Made by a program: the position numbers and the translations under genes. The notes beneath the pieces were generated by a model, which saw only the letters and a program-made list of their open reading frames with translations, made no database searches and was not told the origin of the DNA. DNA of 64,000 nucleotides. Origin: Candidatus Peregrinibacteria bacterium (GTDB lineage: Bacteria; Patescibacteriota; Gracilibacteria; UBA1369). Below, in pieces: positions 41,771 through 52,251 of the stretch (positions within the stretch are counted from its first letter, which is position 1; each line of letters begins with the position of its first letter). Location: positions 1 to 64,000 of the forward strand of contig JADZCU010000045.1 in NCBI GenBank assembly GCA_020851415.1, in the 5' to 3' direction.

Positions 41771-44700
41771 TTAGCGTGCTACATCACTTTGGGTGACCGT
41801 TAAGATGTCGCGGAGGCCTGGCGGGGTGTTCAAGATAACACGTTCATCGAAACGAATTACTATTCCGGCTTCTTCCTGGGCAGGATCGCCTGCATAGAGG
41901 CGGCTGAGGAAGAGTGGTTCGATGTCGCCGTAGACTGAACCGAAGATTTCGAGTCTGTTGTCGTATGTTTTGGCGCTGTCACCTGTGTTGCCAGGGGATC
42001 CTGGGTAGAGGTGGCCTTTGTCGCCTTGACCTTGAACGAAGAATACTCCGGACATTTCTGTGACTGATGGGTCTACGTAGACGTTACCGCCGAGAACGAT
42101 GAAGGCGAGAGACGCTGTATCTGTTACGTTACATACTCCTCCGTTTTTGTTGCATGTTCCGTACTTGATGTTGTTTTTGATGATCAGGTCGCCGTCTTCA
42201 ACGATGATGGTTTTTGCTCCTTCACCGTCTGAGAGTGTGTAGTCTTGGTCTACTGTGAGGCTGCCTTTGACGCGGAGTACCTCAAGGTCCGGATTTGCGC
42301 CGGCAAGAGCTGCGAGCGATGTTGAAATGGTTGATGTTGGTTTCCAGCGTGAAATGCGGGTTTTGTTTTCTTCGATGCTGTTCACGATAGTTGTTTTTTT
42401 CCATTGTTCACCCGGTTGGAGTTTTACCTCACAAATCTGGCTTGAAAGGTTTTCCGATACACCTTGGCCATAGAATGGTTTGAGTGCAGGATCCAAACTT
42501 CCGGTTTGTCCTTCTGTACAGATTTCGTGACTGATGGAAACGATTTCTGTTGGGATACCGGTACTTGGTGTGTTTGGTGGTGGAGGTGGTGCTGGAGTGA
42601 GAATTACACCGGTTGTGCTCTTGTATTTAGAACATTTGCGGATATCTACACCTGCATCCAGATCTTTTTCCAGATATACGTCGCCGGCAGCACGAGTGAG
42701 GATGTACTGACAGAAGAGTTGTACTGTAGATGAACTGAAGAGTGGGTTGTCGGATTCAAGGAGTACTTCATCGTTTTCGTCTACTACTTTGTACTGAGCG
42801 CGAGCAACGTTGACGAACTTTTCCTGACAGATTTTTCCTTCTTTACAGCTGGCTTCTGTGAGTACAGGAGCTACTTTACCCTTGTATGTGATGGTAACCG
42901 GATTGCTTACTTTTACGAGTTCAATGCCGTTTAAGTCGGGACCGTTGTAGCAGTGTTCTTTGTCTGCATCATCAGCGAGTGAAGTACATTCTGGAAGATC
43001 ACCGTAACCTGCTTCTGAAATGTTTAAGCTGTCGTCGTAAGTAATTTCTCCGCCCGGTTGTGCGCCATCTTCACCGTAGGTAATGCCCGGGATGCCCTGG
43101 TCGATAGTATCGGTGATGAAGGCGATAGTGTTTGGTTCAGATGGTGTGAATACGAGTTTGTATTCTACAGATGTTTCTGTTGTGGCTACGCTTACTACTT
43201 TACGGTAGTCTTTGCCGATACGTCGGACATATTTTTCCAGAGTTGGAGGACGTTTGCCGGTATTGCGGTCGTCGTCACGGCAGGCTGCGTTGTTTGGTTC
43301 GTCTGTCGCATAGAGGTCGTACTCTGTGTTTGCCGGTACTTCTACACAACCTGGAACGTATTTAGTTTTTGTTTGGTTGCCGTATTCAATAGTGAAGCGA
43401 CCGTTTTTGTCGATGTATTCATTGTTTGAGTCGACACAGATTTCGAAGTTGCCGTTTGGTAACTGTTTTTCTGTTGTGTCGAAGTATTCACATTTTTCGT
43501 TTTCGTTTGGTTTCTTGAATTTGTGAAGATCTTTACATATTCCCAGGCTGCTATCCGGAATGCCTGTAATTGAGAGTACTTTTACTCCGGCTTCTGAATT
43601 GTCGGCATCGTTTGCTTCAAATCTTGTGAAGAAGTTTTTGCCGAAAGATTCTTGCTGGTTTGAGCTTGTTTCTGCCGGAGAGAAGTTGTCGAAGTTTCCG
43701 TCACCACTCCATTGAACTGTTGTTTCATGTGGGAGGCCGTCGTCGTTACCAATCAATACTGTGGCGTGAAGATTTGTTGTTCCATCTTCATCGAGTTTGT
43801 TTGGATCGAGTACGAGACCTGCACAGTATGGTTCGTCGTTGTCAGGTGCGTCACTTTCGGTTATTTCACCCTTACAGATGGCTTTATTGCCATTGTTTGG
43901 CTCGGCTTCAAAGCTGCCTGATCCTGTGCCGTCCGGACTTGCGTTGTAGTAGTAGTCACAAACGTATGGGGCAGAGAAACTTGTATTGGCTGAATGCGGG
44001 TCTGATGGAATTGGACATGTTCCCGGGAAGAACGCGTTGGCGAAGTCGCTGGTTGGGCCTGTTGTGAACCAGCCGTCACCGTTTTCTGACCAGTGAATAT
44101 TTGATGGTTTGGTTCCATCTGTGTTTTCCGGGTCGGCTTTAATGAGTACACTTCCGCCTGCCGGTACATCGATTGATGAACCAGGAGTTGCATTGAGTGC
44201 TTTACATTCGTTGTCCGGAGGAGTGTCAGTGATGGTTGTGCCGTTCTGACAAATTGGAGAGTTATCAACACCTACCGGGACGCTGGTAACTTTTACGTTT
44301 ACTGAAGCTGTGTCGGATGATGTGTTATAAGTGTTGGTGAAATTTGTACTGCTTGAGTGCGTTTGTGTTGTTCCACTTGAGAATGTACCGCTACCAACCT
44401 GAGACCAGGTTACTCCTGTGTTGTAACTGTTGCCGTCAGAGTAGGTAACTGTGGCACTTAAAGGTGTTGAACCCGGAGCTGTTAAGCCTGAAGGTGACAG
44501 AGTAATACCAGTACAGTATGGGTTTCCACCTGGTGGATTTTTTACTTTTACGCCGGCTGCACATTTTACCGAATTGGCTGCGCCTGTGATGGCTGTAACT
44601 TTCGCTGTTACTTCACCGGTATTTGCCGCTGTGTTATATGAGTTGGTGAAATTTGTACTGCTTGAGTGTGTTTGTGTTGTTCCACCGGAGAATGTACCAC

Positions 44701-45901
44701 TGCCAACCTGAGACCAGGTTATTGTTGTGTTGTAGCTGTTACCGTCGTCGAATGTAACAGTTGCCGTGTAGTTGGTTGTACCTGGGGCGTTTACTGTTGC
44801 AGGAGTTAAAGTGATGTCTTCACAAACTGCGTCTGGTGGCGGTGGAGTTGTTGGTTTCCATACTGTTGTTACTGTACCGATTGGTACCCAGTAGTATTTT
44901 GCTGTTGTGTTTACCGGATCACCGTATGGTCCTGGTGATGAATTGTTATATACTTCCGGATTGCTGGCGTAATCTACCGCACACCAACCGTTGCTTGGAT
45001 TGCTCAAATTTGGTTTATCAGGACAACTTGGAGACAGGTTATAGTTGTTTTTATTTCCTGTATAAAGTACTGCGTCACGAATCAGTACTCGTGATGTTGT
45101 TGTTCCTGTCCAGATTTTTGCCGGACTTTTATCATTTGCTTTGAGATATACGTTCATACCTTCCTCTGAATCCATTACTCCATTGGTGTTTGCCGGGAAG
45201 GAACGGTTGATATCTGTGCTTGTATTGAATGGGAAAATTTGTGGTGAGTCGCCGATATCTACTCCCGGGTTTTCACCTGATTCCCAAGGTTTTTTTGACC
45301 CGTCTACTGTACCAAAATCCCAGCGTAAAATTACTTTTCCACCGGAATTTGTTCTGGTGAGTTTGATTCCACCAAAGTGGTTTGGATCGTTATCTGTGGC
45401 ACCATCTACACAATTTAAGAAATTGTCGTATGTTGTGCCTGATTGGCCACCGAAGACAGGACATTGTAATTCTCCCAAATCGGTATTGTTTACTGCATCG
45501 CTTTGGACTGTGATTTCAAAAGCTGCGATATAGGATTTGTAGTAAAAATTGTCTTGAACGGAATTGTTGTAATAAAAATGACGGTGACGTGTCCATGGAC
45601 CGTGAATGTTATCGTCTATAGCAGCCTGTTGGACTGTGTAAACGTTCTGAGCATCACTGTCAGATATTGGATTGTGTGGACCAGGGTATGGAGCATGCGT
45701 TTTACATGCGCTCTCGCTGAAATATTTAAGATATATGCTGGTATCACCCGCTGCATATACCCCACTTGGATTGAACGGATTGAGCATTTCCGTACAGTCA
45801 GGGCCGATTGCTCCGCCGACTGCGGCTGATGCCATCTGTCCGCCCAAACTTGCTGCCACTAAACTGGCAGTGAGCAAAAGATGTAGTGTTTTGTTTTTCA
45901 T
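41771..45901 (-). CDS. Large secreted surface protein with Ig-like repeats
   Basis: This 1376-residue protein has a clear signal peptide (residues 1-26, ending ASA). About 330 residues of Tyr/Asn-rich sequence follow. Two near-identical Ig-like repeats of about 103 residues share TWSQVGSGTFS and TTQTHSSSTNFTN. More cysteine-containing beta-rich modules follow. The last ~250 residues resemble surface-exposed beta-sheet modules with SLAFIVLGGNVYVDP and MSGVFFVQG. There is no LPXTG motif or C-terminal membrane helix. Many cysteines suggest disulfide-stabilised domains. Likely an adhesin or S-layer-like protein. It is the last gene of a four-gene operon, starting 11 bp after the 68-aa gene. Confidence 0.82.
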   Translation of the reverse strand: MKNKTLHLLLTASLVAASLGGQMASAAVGGAIGPDCTEMLNPFNPSGVYAAGDTSIYLKYFSESACKTHAPYPGPHNPISDSDAQNVYTVQQAAIDDNIHGPWTRHRHFYYNNSVQDNFYYKSYIAAFEITVQSDAVNNTDLGELQCPVFGGQSGTTYDNFLNCVDGATDNDPNHFGGIKLTRTNSGGKVILRWDFGTVDGSKKPWESGENPGVDIGDSPQIFPFNTSTDINRSFPANTNGVMDSEEGMNVYLKANDKSPAKIWTGTTTSRVLIRDAVLYTGNKNNYNLSPSCPDKPNLSNPSNGWCAVDYASNPEVYNNSSPGPYGDPVNTTAKYYWVPIGTVTTVWKPTTPPPPDAVCEDITLTPATVNAPGTTNYTATVTFDDGNSYNTTITWSQVGSGTFSGGTTQTHSSSTNFTNSYNTAANTGEVTAKVTAITGAANSVKCAAGVKVKNPPGGNPYCTGITLSPSGLTAPGSTPLSATVTYSDGNSYNTGVTWSQVGSGTFSSGTTQTHSSSTNFTNTYNTSSDTASVNVKVTSVPVGVDNSPICQNGTTITDTPPDNECKALNATPGSSIDVPAGGSVLIKADPENTDGTKPSNIHWSENGDGWFTTGPTSDFANAFFPGTCPIPSDPHSANTSFSAPYVCDYYYNASPDGTGSGSFEAEPNNGNKAICKGEITESDAPDNDEPYCAGLVLDPNKLDEDGTTNLHATVLIGNDDGLPHETTVQWSGDGNFDNFSPAETSSNQQESFGKNFFTRFEANDADNSEAGVKVLSITGIPDSSLGICKDLHKFKKPNENEKCEYFDTTEKQLPNGNFEICVDSNNEYIDKNGRFTIEYGNQTKTKYVPGCVEVPANTEYDLYATDEPNNAACRDDDRNTGKRPPTLEKYVRRIGKDYRKVVSVATTETSVEYKLVFTPSEPNTIAFITDTIDQGIPGITYGEDGAQPGGEITYDDSLNISEAGYGDLPECTSLADDADKEHCYNGPDLNGIELVKVSNPVTITYKGKVAPVLTEASCKEGKICQEKFVNVARAQYKVVDENDEVLLESDNPLFSSSTVQLFCQYILTRAAGDVYLEKDLDAGVDIRKCSKYKSTTGVILTPAPPPPPNTPSTGIPTEIVSISHEICTEGQTGSLDPALKPFYGQGVSENLSSQICEVKLQPGEQWKKTTIVNSIEENKTRISRWKPTSTISTSLAALAGANPDLEVLRVKGSLTVDQDYTLSDGEGAKTIIVEDGDLIIKNNIKYGTCNKNGGVCNVTDTASLAFIVLGGNVYVDPSVTEMSGVFFVQGQGDKGHLYPGSPGNTGDSAKTYDNRLEIFGSVYGDIEPLFLSRLYAGDPAQEEAGIVIRFDERVILNTPPGLRDILTVTQSDVAR
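44333..44766 (-). repeat. Two-copy internal repeat in the surface-protein gene
   Basis: Segments at about 44333-44457 and 44642-44766 are near-identical at a 309-bp offset, equal to 103 codons. They encode the conserved core of two consecutive Ig-like domains. Matching third-codon bases indicates a recent duplication or gene conversion. Confidence 0.85.
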
Positions 45902-45912
45902 GGTGTCAAAAA

Positions 45913-46119
45913 TTAAATATCAGCGGGAGTGGCACCGGCAGCCTGCAAATCTGTTGAAATTACGGCCGGTGGTGTGTTGGTATCACCAGGAAGTGAACCA
46001 TTTTGTTTTGTTACCTGGTTCATTGAATTCAAACTGACCAGAAGCACGAGAACTACTACTGCAACGATGGCAAATTTGAATCCAAGATTGTTTTGTTTTT
46101 TGTTTTTATGTGTAGTCAT
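45913..46119 (-). CDS. Small single-pass membrane protein, 68 aa
   Basis: A basic N-terminus (HKNKKQNN) precedes one transmembrane helix at about 14-32 (FKFAIVAVVVLVLLVSL). A short polar tail ends in GATPADI. The neighbouring 2028-aa protein ends in GATPDDI, and the last codons and stop of both genes are almost the same DNA. It lies between the 2028-aa and 1376-aa genes with gaps of 13 and 11 bp. It may be an assembly or anchoring partner for the two large proteins (inference). Confidence 0.7.
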   Translation of the reverse strand: MTTHKNKKQNNLGFKFAIVAVVVLVLLVSLNSMNQVTKQNGSLPGDTNTPPAVISTDLQAAGATPADI

Positions 46120-46132
46120 AGTGGATTAATTT

Positions 46133-49100
46133 TTAAATATCGTCTGGAGTAGCTCCACCGCCAGGGGTTGGAGTTGTATCAACTTTACCCGGTGGTACTT
46201 TTGGTGTTTCACCTTCCGGCATGTCTCCGGTTGTGCTTCCTTCAGCAGCTGGTGCTGGTTCTTCTTTTGGTGGATTTTCACCCGGTGGTTTCTTTGGTGG
46301 GGGGATATCATCTTTCTTTCCAACATCAATCGTAACAACACCTGCGATACCAAAGCTGATAAAGCGGGTAACTGTTTCCGGTGATACTGTGGCTACGGAC
46401 TCTTTGCCGCCGGCAACAACCATGCCTTCGCCGGGTTTGATGCGGGCGAAGATTTGGAGACCTTCGTTGACACCGAACGATGCGTTTCCACAACGTGCGT
46501 GTGCTGCGTCTGCAACTTTTGTATCAAGACGGAATTCGAATGAGTTGCCGTTTTCAGCTGTGTAGATGAATACGTTTCCTCCTTTTAACTGTGTTTCACG
46601 AATACTGAGGAGTATTTTTTTGAATTCATCGTATCCTTTGTTTCCTTCAACTTTTTCACCCTTTAATGCTTTTTCCATACCTTCAACGGCCTGGTTTGCC
46701 ATACTGTCACCCAGTACGAACCACATACCCGGCATTGAGATAAGTTTTTTAGCGAGAGGGGATTCCATCATGGCCTTGTCGCTCTTGCGATCAAGGGGAC
46801 TTTCGAGTTCCAGGATTACTTTGGCCAGATCACCTTCGATTCCAGGTTTTGTAAGGTCTACTTCGCTTAAACCAAGTACACCATATTTATCTTGTGAAAT
46901 GTAACCTGGTACTCCACGAAGACCTGTACCGATAGCACCTGCAACTGAACTGAAGAGCCAGTTTGGACCAAGTTGTTTTCCCGGTTTACCAAGTTCTTCA
47001 TCTTTTACATTGGTGCGAAGACGTTTTATAAGGTAATCAACGAGTTGCTCTGGAGTGCTTGTGAAAGTGAAGCCTCTGTCTGTGAGCTCTTTTACCTTGT
47101 TACGGAAGAATGGTAGAAGGACTGCATTTTTTGACCATTCAAGGTTTGATTCAAAGCGGGCGCGTTTGTCGCCAGCTTTTTCTAATTCGCTGAAACTCAA
47201 ATCCATGAGCTCTGACATTACAAAGTTCATTTGAAGGTCGGAGAGTGCTGCACCAACTCCAACTGGCGCTTTTTCTTTTGCGTCTTTTTGAATGAGTTCT
47301 GCAAGTTTGCGTCTCTTTTCGTTTACTACTTCTTCACTGTCTGTTGGCTTCACTGTTGTGAGTTCTTTGTATTGGGTTAAACGGCGAGGTAAGAACTTGG
47401 AACTGAAACTTTTGAGTTCTTTTACTTTTTCTGGAGTGAGATCCGGTTCTGGATCTTTTACGAATGGAAGCTTGTTAATACGATCTTCATAAGCTTTCCA
47501 TTTTGTTTCATCGAAGCCAGATACTTTTTCGGTAAAGGCTTCAAAATTTGCCTTGAATTTCTCGTAGGCTGCTGCGTCCATTACGTTGCCGTTTGCGGCG
47601 TTTGGGGCGCTGATAATTTCCCATTCTTTTCCGGCCTTACGGTAGAGATAAGCTCCGGACTGTTCTACTTCGCCACTGATTTCGCTGCGTGAGCGTTTTG
47701 GCGTGTCTGTGAGCGTAATGATAGTATTTTGGTAGAAACCTTTCTTTGGGAATGGTGTGAAAAACTCTTCACGAGTGATGAAAAGTTCTGGGTTAGCTCC
47801 TGGAGCTACATAGACTTTTCCATCTTTCAAAATCAGGCCTTTCTTTTCCATGCCTGGGTCCATGTATATTTCCAGGTTCCCAAGTGCGCCAAATATTTGG
47901 AGTTCAAGAAGTCCCGAACCGTCTGGTACCAATTTCATGTCATATGGTTTGAGAGCTTCGTTATATTTTTCAACGCTTGGTTTATCTTTGAATGGTGCAA
48001 GATCAACTTGCTGAGTGCTTTTGCGGACAGCAATATTACCTTGAGCGTCAACAATTACGTCGCCACTTTGACCAGCTTTTGCTTCTTTGTATACAGCGTT
48101 TCCTTCCGGATGCTTCTTTTTAACATCTTCCATAATGAGACGTTGTGCTTCAGCTTCGGAAACTTTATCCATCTCTTTTGAAGATGCAGAAGGACGACGA
48201 TATACGTACGTTGTTTTATCAACAGTAAATGTGAGATAAGGTCCAACCCATGGGACTGGAACTCCACCAATCATGGCAAATCCTGCAGCAATGCCAAATC
48301 CTGAAACGATTGGATTTGAATTTTGTTCTGCGGCTTTACCGGAGATGCTTGATCTATGAGCTTCATAGAGATCGAGTACTACTTGTTTTTGATCTTCGAG
48401 TTTTGGAAATTCTGCAGCTGCAGAACGATAATATGCTCCAATCTTCGGATTGTTGATAATGAGCATGTATTTCTTATCTGGATCTTTTTCTTTATCGATT
48501 TCTGCTGGATCAAATCCACCAATCTCTTTTTCAAGATTTTGATGTGCTGCTTCGAAATTTTTGGCAAAACCAATACCACCTCCGGCACCGGCAACCAATA
48601 CACCAACGCTTCCACCGACAAAGGCTTTCATGTCCCATGCGTCAGAAATTGGCCATGTAACATCTACTGCTGCACCAATGCTTGGTCCTGTAAGACCAAT
48701 GCCCGGGCCGACTGATACGCCGATTTCTGTACGTTTTTTTTCACCCAATTTCCAACCTTTGCGAATGGCGATTCCAAGCATAGGTTGTGGATGATCGGCG
48801 ATACTATCTACACCGATACCAACCATTAACGTGAATCCGTCGCCAAGATCTACGCCAGTTCCCAGCCCAAGGCCGATAGCCTGGTTGACCGGTTTTGTAG
48901 TATCTACTTTAATTGCGAGACCTCCAAGGAAGATACTTTCAATTTTCTTTACGTTTTCTTTTGGATATCCTTGAGCAATGGCAGCTTCTTGAGCTTTGCG
49001 GATCATGGGGTTCATTGAGAGTTTTGACTCAATGCCTTCAGAGCCTTCCACAAGGCCTTTTTCTTCGTCACGTGAATCAAAATAGTAACCCATTTTGATG

Positions 49101-52100
49101 AGATCTTTACGATCTTCAACGAGCTCTTTGTATTGAGGAACATCCTCAGGTTTTGCTTCGAGATCGGCAAAGTTATTGATTTTTAATTTTTCAAAAGCGC
49201 TTTCTACAGCACCGGTAAGCATTGGAGCAAGTCGCGCAGCGTATGCTTCATTACCTTCACCGGCATCTTGTGCGGGAAGTACTACCGGGTTATCTGGACT
49301 GTATTTGTTTAAGAAAGCCACAACCTCTTTTGGGTTGTTTTTCCAAGCGATTAAACGCTTGAGGGATTTTCTCATTAAACGGTTAAACTCTTTGACGGTC
49401 TCGGCTTCACTGATGCGTTCAATGCCATCAAGTTCGCCAGTTTCGTTTGTATATTTATTGAGACGACTTCTGAGTCTTACGACAGGAGCATTTGCATCAA
49501 AGTATTGATTAAATCTGCTGACCGCATCTTTTTCCTGTTCTGTTCCTGCGACAACATCTTCCCAAGAAAATTTACGACTACCTGGATTTTCCTTTGCCCA
49601 TTTTTCCTGGTCTGCATCTTTGAATACAGCTTCCATGACTTCAACACTGCGTTTAGTTCCGGGAGCCATTTGTGAAGCTTCTCTTAAGGCAGCTCCTTGA
49701 TCAACTTTGAACTCTTTGACTTCAAGCTGACCGAGCGCTTCCAGGAGTTGTGCACCTTCGAAAAGTACGTAGTTTAAATAACCAACATTACTTGAAGCTA
49801 AGCGGTATGCATCCCAGGCTTTATAGTCTGGATCATCTTTTACTGCGCTTAATGCTTCGGTTGCGGCAACGTACTGTTTTGCCTGATCTTTTGTAAGGAG
49901 AGCAAATTCATCCAGACCTTGTGCTCTTGCCAGGCGCATTTTTTCTTCCACAACCAGAATAACTTCTGTTTGTTTCAAAATTCCATCGCCTTTTTTGGCT
50001 TCAAAAGCTTTCATGCCAGCTTCGTTCTTCTTCATGATGCTGGAATATTTTTCCAGGTCAGAAGTAAAATCACTGTATGAACCAACTTGGTCAGCTCCAC
50101 CTAATGGATTGGTTTTTCGGTAGATGCCAAGATAGTTCACGATATCTTCAAAATCCACTTCTTTGTTGCTGTATTCCTGAATTAATCCGCGAATTTTTTC
50201 ACGTGCATTTCCTTCAGTGACTCCAGCTTCTGCAAAAAGGGGATGTTTGAGTACACCAATGAGTTTATTTAAACCCACTAATTCACTGTTGGTATCGCCG
50301 TTCCAAGCTTTGCGGAATGCTTCATCGTCATCGACCACCTCCAGAAGACTGGCACGGAGTGTCACTTTATTTTTCATGTATTTATCCAGATCTGCTCGCA
50401 TAGCTTTTTCTGCACCTTCACGATTTTTTTTGAATTTTTCTGAATATGCTTTCGCACGGTCGGAGTATTTTTTCTCTGCCACTTCTGCTGCACTTGGGGC
50501 GCCTGCTTCTGCTGGTGTTGGAACTACAAAGTATACGGTATTTAGAGACTGATATTTCTTTAAAAGCTCAATATATTTTTCTGCTGTAATACCTGTACTT
50601 TTGATTGCCGGTAACTGTAAAGCTTCATCGGCAAGAGCTTCATATGTGTCACCAGGTTTGAGAACACGCTTTTCAAGGTATGTTCTGCTTGGGGCTTCCG
50701 CCATTGCTTCAGCTTTCCATCGAGGAAGGACTGTGTAGTTATTGTAAATTTTGGCGCGTTCACCACCCTTGTAAAAATATTGACCTTTGGCTGCGTCAAA
50801 TTTAGCAACACGTGGGTTGCCACCCGGAGCTTTGATAACGATTTCATCTCCGTTTTTCTGATTTGGGAAAAGGTCGCCAAGTTTTACTTTCATTTCTGCT
50901 TTGTAATCAACTTTTCCTTTATCATCTACGAAACTGATTTTTCCCGTGTCAGGGTTGTAATATTTTTTCTGTACGGCCGCTTCTTTTTTCTCTGGAGCCG
51001 CTTTGTAGGCAACCTCCGGAGCTTTTGCTTTGGTCTCAACCAAACTTCGTTTTACCCAGCCACGATCCGTTCCACCCTTTTTGTTGATTTCAACATACAA
51101 ATACTCATCATTGCCAACTTTACGAATTTTATCGCTGACAACTTTGAGCTTGTCTCCAGCCTTAAATTCGCGGAGCATAAGACCTGTTTTGCCGTGGTAT
51201 AAAACTCCTTCCATTTTTGCATCACGTTCTGTGAGTTCGGCTTTTTCTTCTGAATAGTCTGCTTTTTTTGTCCATTCACTTTCAGTTTTTACTGATTCAT
51301 TTCCTTTGAGAAGGGTTGAAAGTTCAATCCAACCGGATCTTTTCCCGTCCAAATCTCTAAATACTCCAACGATGTCAGCCTCTATATAGACAAATTTCGC
51401 CATGGTTCCACTTTCGTTTGGAGCCTGGACTACATATGGTGAAAGAATTGTTGCAGCCACTTTTTGGATATTTTCGTTGGTCATAGTTAACTTACCGCTT
51501 TCTCCATAGAGAATGGCAAGTCTGTCCATAGCACGACTCATACGTACTCTTGCTTTTGTTCCAGCTTCAACTTTTTCGGCTGAAAGATTAATTTGTTCTT
51601 TTTTTAATTTGGGAAATGATTTGAGAAACTGGCCAAGGACTTCCTTTGATGGGTCTTCTTTTGGTGCTTCATCTTTTTTAGCCGGCGCTTCCTTTTTTGC
51701 GTCGTCCGGTTTTTTTTCTGGTGCGCCAGGTTTTTGCGGGCCCTGGTCGATTGCTACGCCTTTTGGTTTGAGTTGAGCTACTTCAGGAAGGTTTCCGTCT
51801 TTATTGCTGAATACAAACTTTCCCTCTTTATTGATTGTGACATTTTCAACTTTTTGTGATGCCAAAAATTCCCAGAAGGATTTAACATCACCTTTTGGGT
51901 CTGATTTTTTTACCGCTTCGTCGATCGCTTGTTCCATTTCCATGGCAAACAGTTCCTGCTTTTTTTTGCCGGTATAGACTTTTTTTGCGATTTCTTCGAG
52001 ATTTTTTTTATGATCTTTATCAAATTTTACCCCTTTATCTTTGCCACCGTTGAGGATTTTATCAATCTCTTCAAAAGTTTTGTCTTTTTCCTTATCTCCA

Positions 52101-52219
52101 GTTGGCTCTTCTGCTTGAACTTCAGGGCCTCCTTTTTTGAAGGTTAGGCGATTTTGAACTGCAAAGCTGTGATACAAGTCTGTTTTGCAGACGAGCAGTT
52201 TGTTAGTTGATTCGAACAT
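46133..52219 (-). CDS. Giant 2028-aa multidomain protein, uncharacterised
   Basis: No signal peptide is visible. Residues of about 25-34 carry NRLTFKKGG. A domain at about 70-120 (NLEEIAKKVYTGKKKQE to KSFWEFLASQ) is related to one in the 190-aa protein next door. A Lys/Ala/Pro-rich linker follows, then an SH3-like domain at about 325-395 (GWVKRSL). A long helical region runs to about 1100, and a Gly-rich beta-strand block covers about 1105-1220 (GLGTGVDLGDGFTLMVGIGV, IGVSVGPGIGLTGP), resembling membrane-barrel strands. More mixed domains precede a Pro/Gly-rich tail ending GATPDDI. Function unknown; a surface or cell-wall scaffold is possible. Confidence 0.8.
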   Translation of the reverse strand: MFESTNKLLVCKTDLYHSFAVQNRLTFKKGGPEVQAEEPTGDKEKDKTFEEIDKILNGGKDKGVKFDKDHKKNLEEIAKKVYTGKKKQELFAMEMEQAIDEAVKKSDPKGDVKSFWEFLASQKVENVTINKEGKFVFSNKDGNLPEVAQLKPKGVAIDQGPQKPGAPEKKPDDAKKEAPAKKDEAPKEDPSKEVLGQFLKSFPKLKKEQINLSAEKVEAGTKARVRMSRAMDRLAILYGESGKLTMTNENIQKVAATILSPYVVQAPNESGTMAKFVYIEADIVGVFRDLDGKRSGWIELSTLLKGNESVKTESEWTKKADYSEEKAELTERDAKMEGVLYHGKTGLMLREFKAGDKLKVVSDKIRKVGNDEYLYVEINKKGGTDRGWVKRSLVETKAKAPEVAYKAAPEKKEAAVQKKYYNPDTGKISFVDDKGKVDYKAEMKVKLGDLFPNQKNGDEIVIKAPGGNPRVAKFDAAKGQYFYKGGERAKIYNNYTVLPRWKAEAMAEAPSRTYLEKRVLKPGDTYEALADEALQLPAIKSTGITAEKYIELLKKYQSLNTVYFVVPTPAEAGAPSAAEVAEKKYSDRAKAYSEKFKKNREGAEKAMRADLDKYMKNKVTLRASLLEVVDDDEAFRKAWNGDTNSELVGLNKLIGVLKHPLFAEAGVTEGNAREKIRGLIQEYSNKEVDFEDIVNYLGIYRKTNPLGGADQVGSYSDFTSDLEKYSSIMKKNEAGMKAFEAKKGDGILKQTEVILVVEEKMRLARAQGLDEFALLTKDQAKQYVAATEALSAVKDDPDYKAWDAYRLASSNVGYLNYVLFEGAQLLEALGQLEVKEFKVDQGAALREASQMAPGTKRSVEVMEAVFKDADQEKWAKENPGSRKFSWEDVVAGTEQEKDAVSRFNQYFDANAPVVRLRSRLNKYTNETGELDGIERISEAETVKEFNRLMRKSLKRLIAWKNNPKEVVAFLNKYSPDNPVVLPAQDAGEGNEAYAARLAPMLTGAVESAFEKLKINNFADLEAKPEDVPQYKELVEDRKDLIKMGYYFDSRDEEKGLVEGSEGIESKLSMNPMIRKAQEAAIAQGYPKENVKKIESIFLGGLAIKVDTTKPVNQAIGLGLGTGVDLGDGFTLMVGIGVDSIADHPQPMLGIAIRKGWKLGEKKRTEIGVSVGPGIGLTGPSIGAAVDVTWPISDAWDMKAFVGGSVGVLVAGAGGGIGFAKNFEAAHQNLEKEIGGFDPAEIDKEKDPDKKYMLIINNPKIGAYYRSAAAEFPKLEDQKQVVLDLYEAHRSSISGKAAEQNSNPIVSGFGIAAGFAMIGGVPVPWVGPYLTFTVDKTTYVYRRPSASSKEMDKVSEAEAQRLIMEDVKKKHPEGNAVYKEAKAGQSGDVIVDAQGNIAVRKSTQQVDLAPFKDKPSVEKYNEALKPYDMKLVPDGSGLLELQIFGALGNLEIYMDPGMEKKGLILKDGKVYVAPGANPELFITREEFFTPFPKKGFYQNTIITLTDTPKRSRSEISGEVEQSGAYLYRKAGKEWEIISAPNAANGNVMDAAAYEKFKANFEAFTEKVSGFDETKWKAYEDRINKLPFVKDPEPDLTPEKVKELKSFSSKFLPRRLTQYKELTTVKPTDSEEVVNEKRRKLAELIQKDAKEKAPVGVGAALSDLQMNFVMSELMDLSFSELEKAGDKRARFESNLEWSKNAVLLPFFRNKVKELTDRGFTFTSTPEQLVDYLIKRLRTNVKDEELGKPGKQLGPNWLFSSVAGAIGTGLRGVPGYISQDKYGVLGLSEVDLTKPGIEGDLAKVILELESPLDRKSDKAMMESPLAKKLISMPGMWFVLGDSMANQAVEGMEKALKGEKVEGNKGYDEFKKILLSIRETQLKGGNVFIYTAENGNSFEFRLDTKVADAAHARCGNASFGVNEGLQIFARIKPGEGMVVAGGKESVATVSPETVTRFISFGIAGVVTIDVGKKDDIPPPKKPPGENPPKEEPAPAAEGSTTGDMPEGETPKVPPGKVDTTPTPGGGATPDDI

Positions 52220-52251
52220 ATGTGTGGGGTTTTAATTTTTATTTTTTATAA

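Noticed and set aside
43058-43429. Plus-strand frames of 60-136 aa opposite the surface-protein gene
   Set aside because: All are antisense shadows of a gene with a clear signal peptide and repeated domains.
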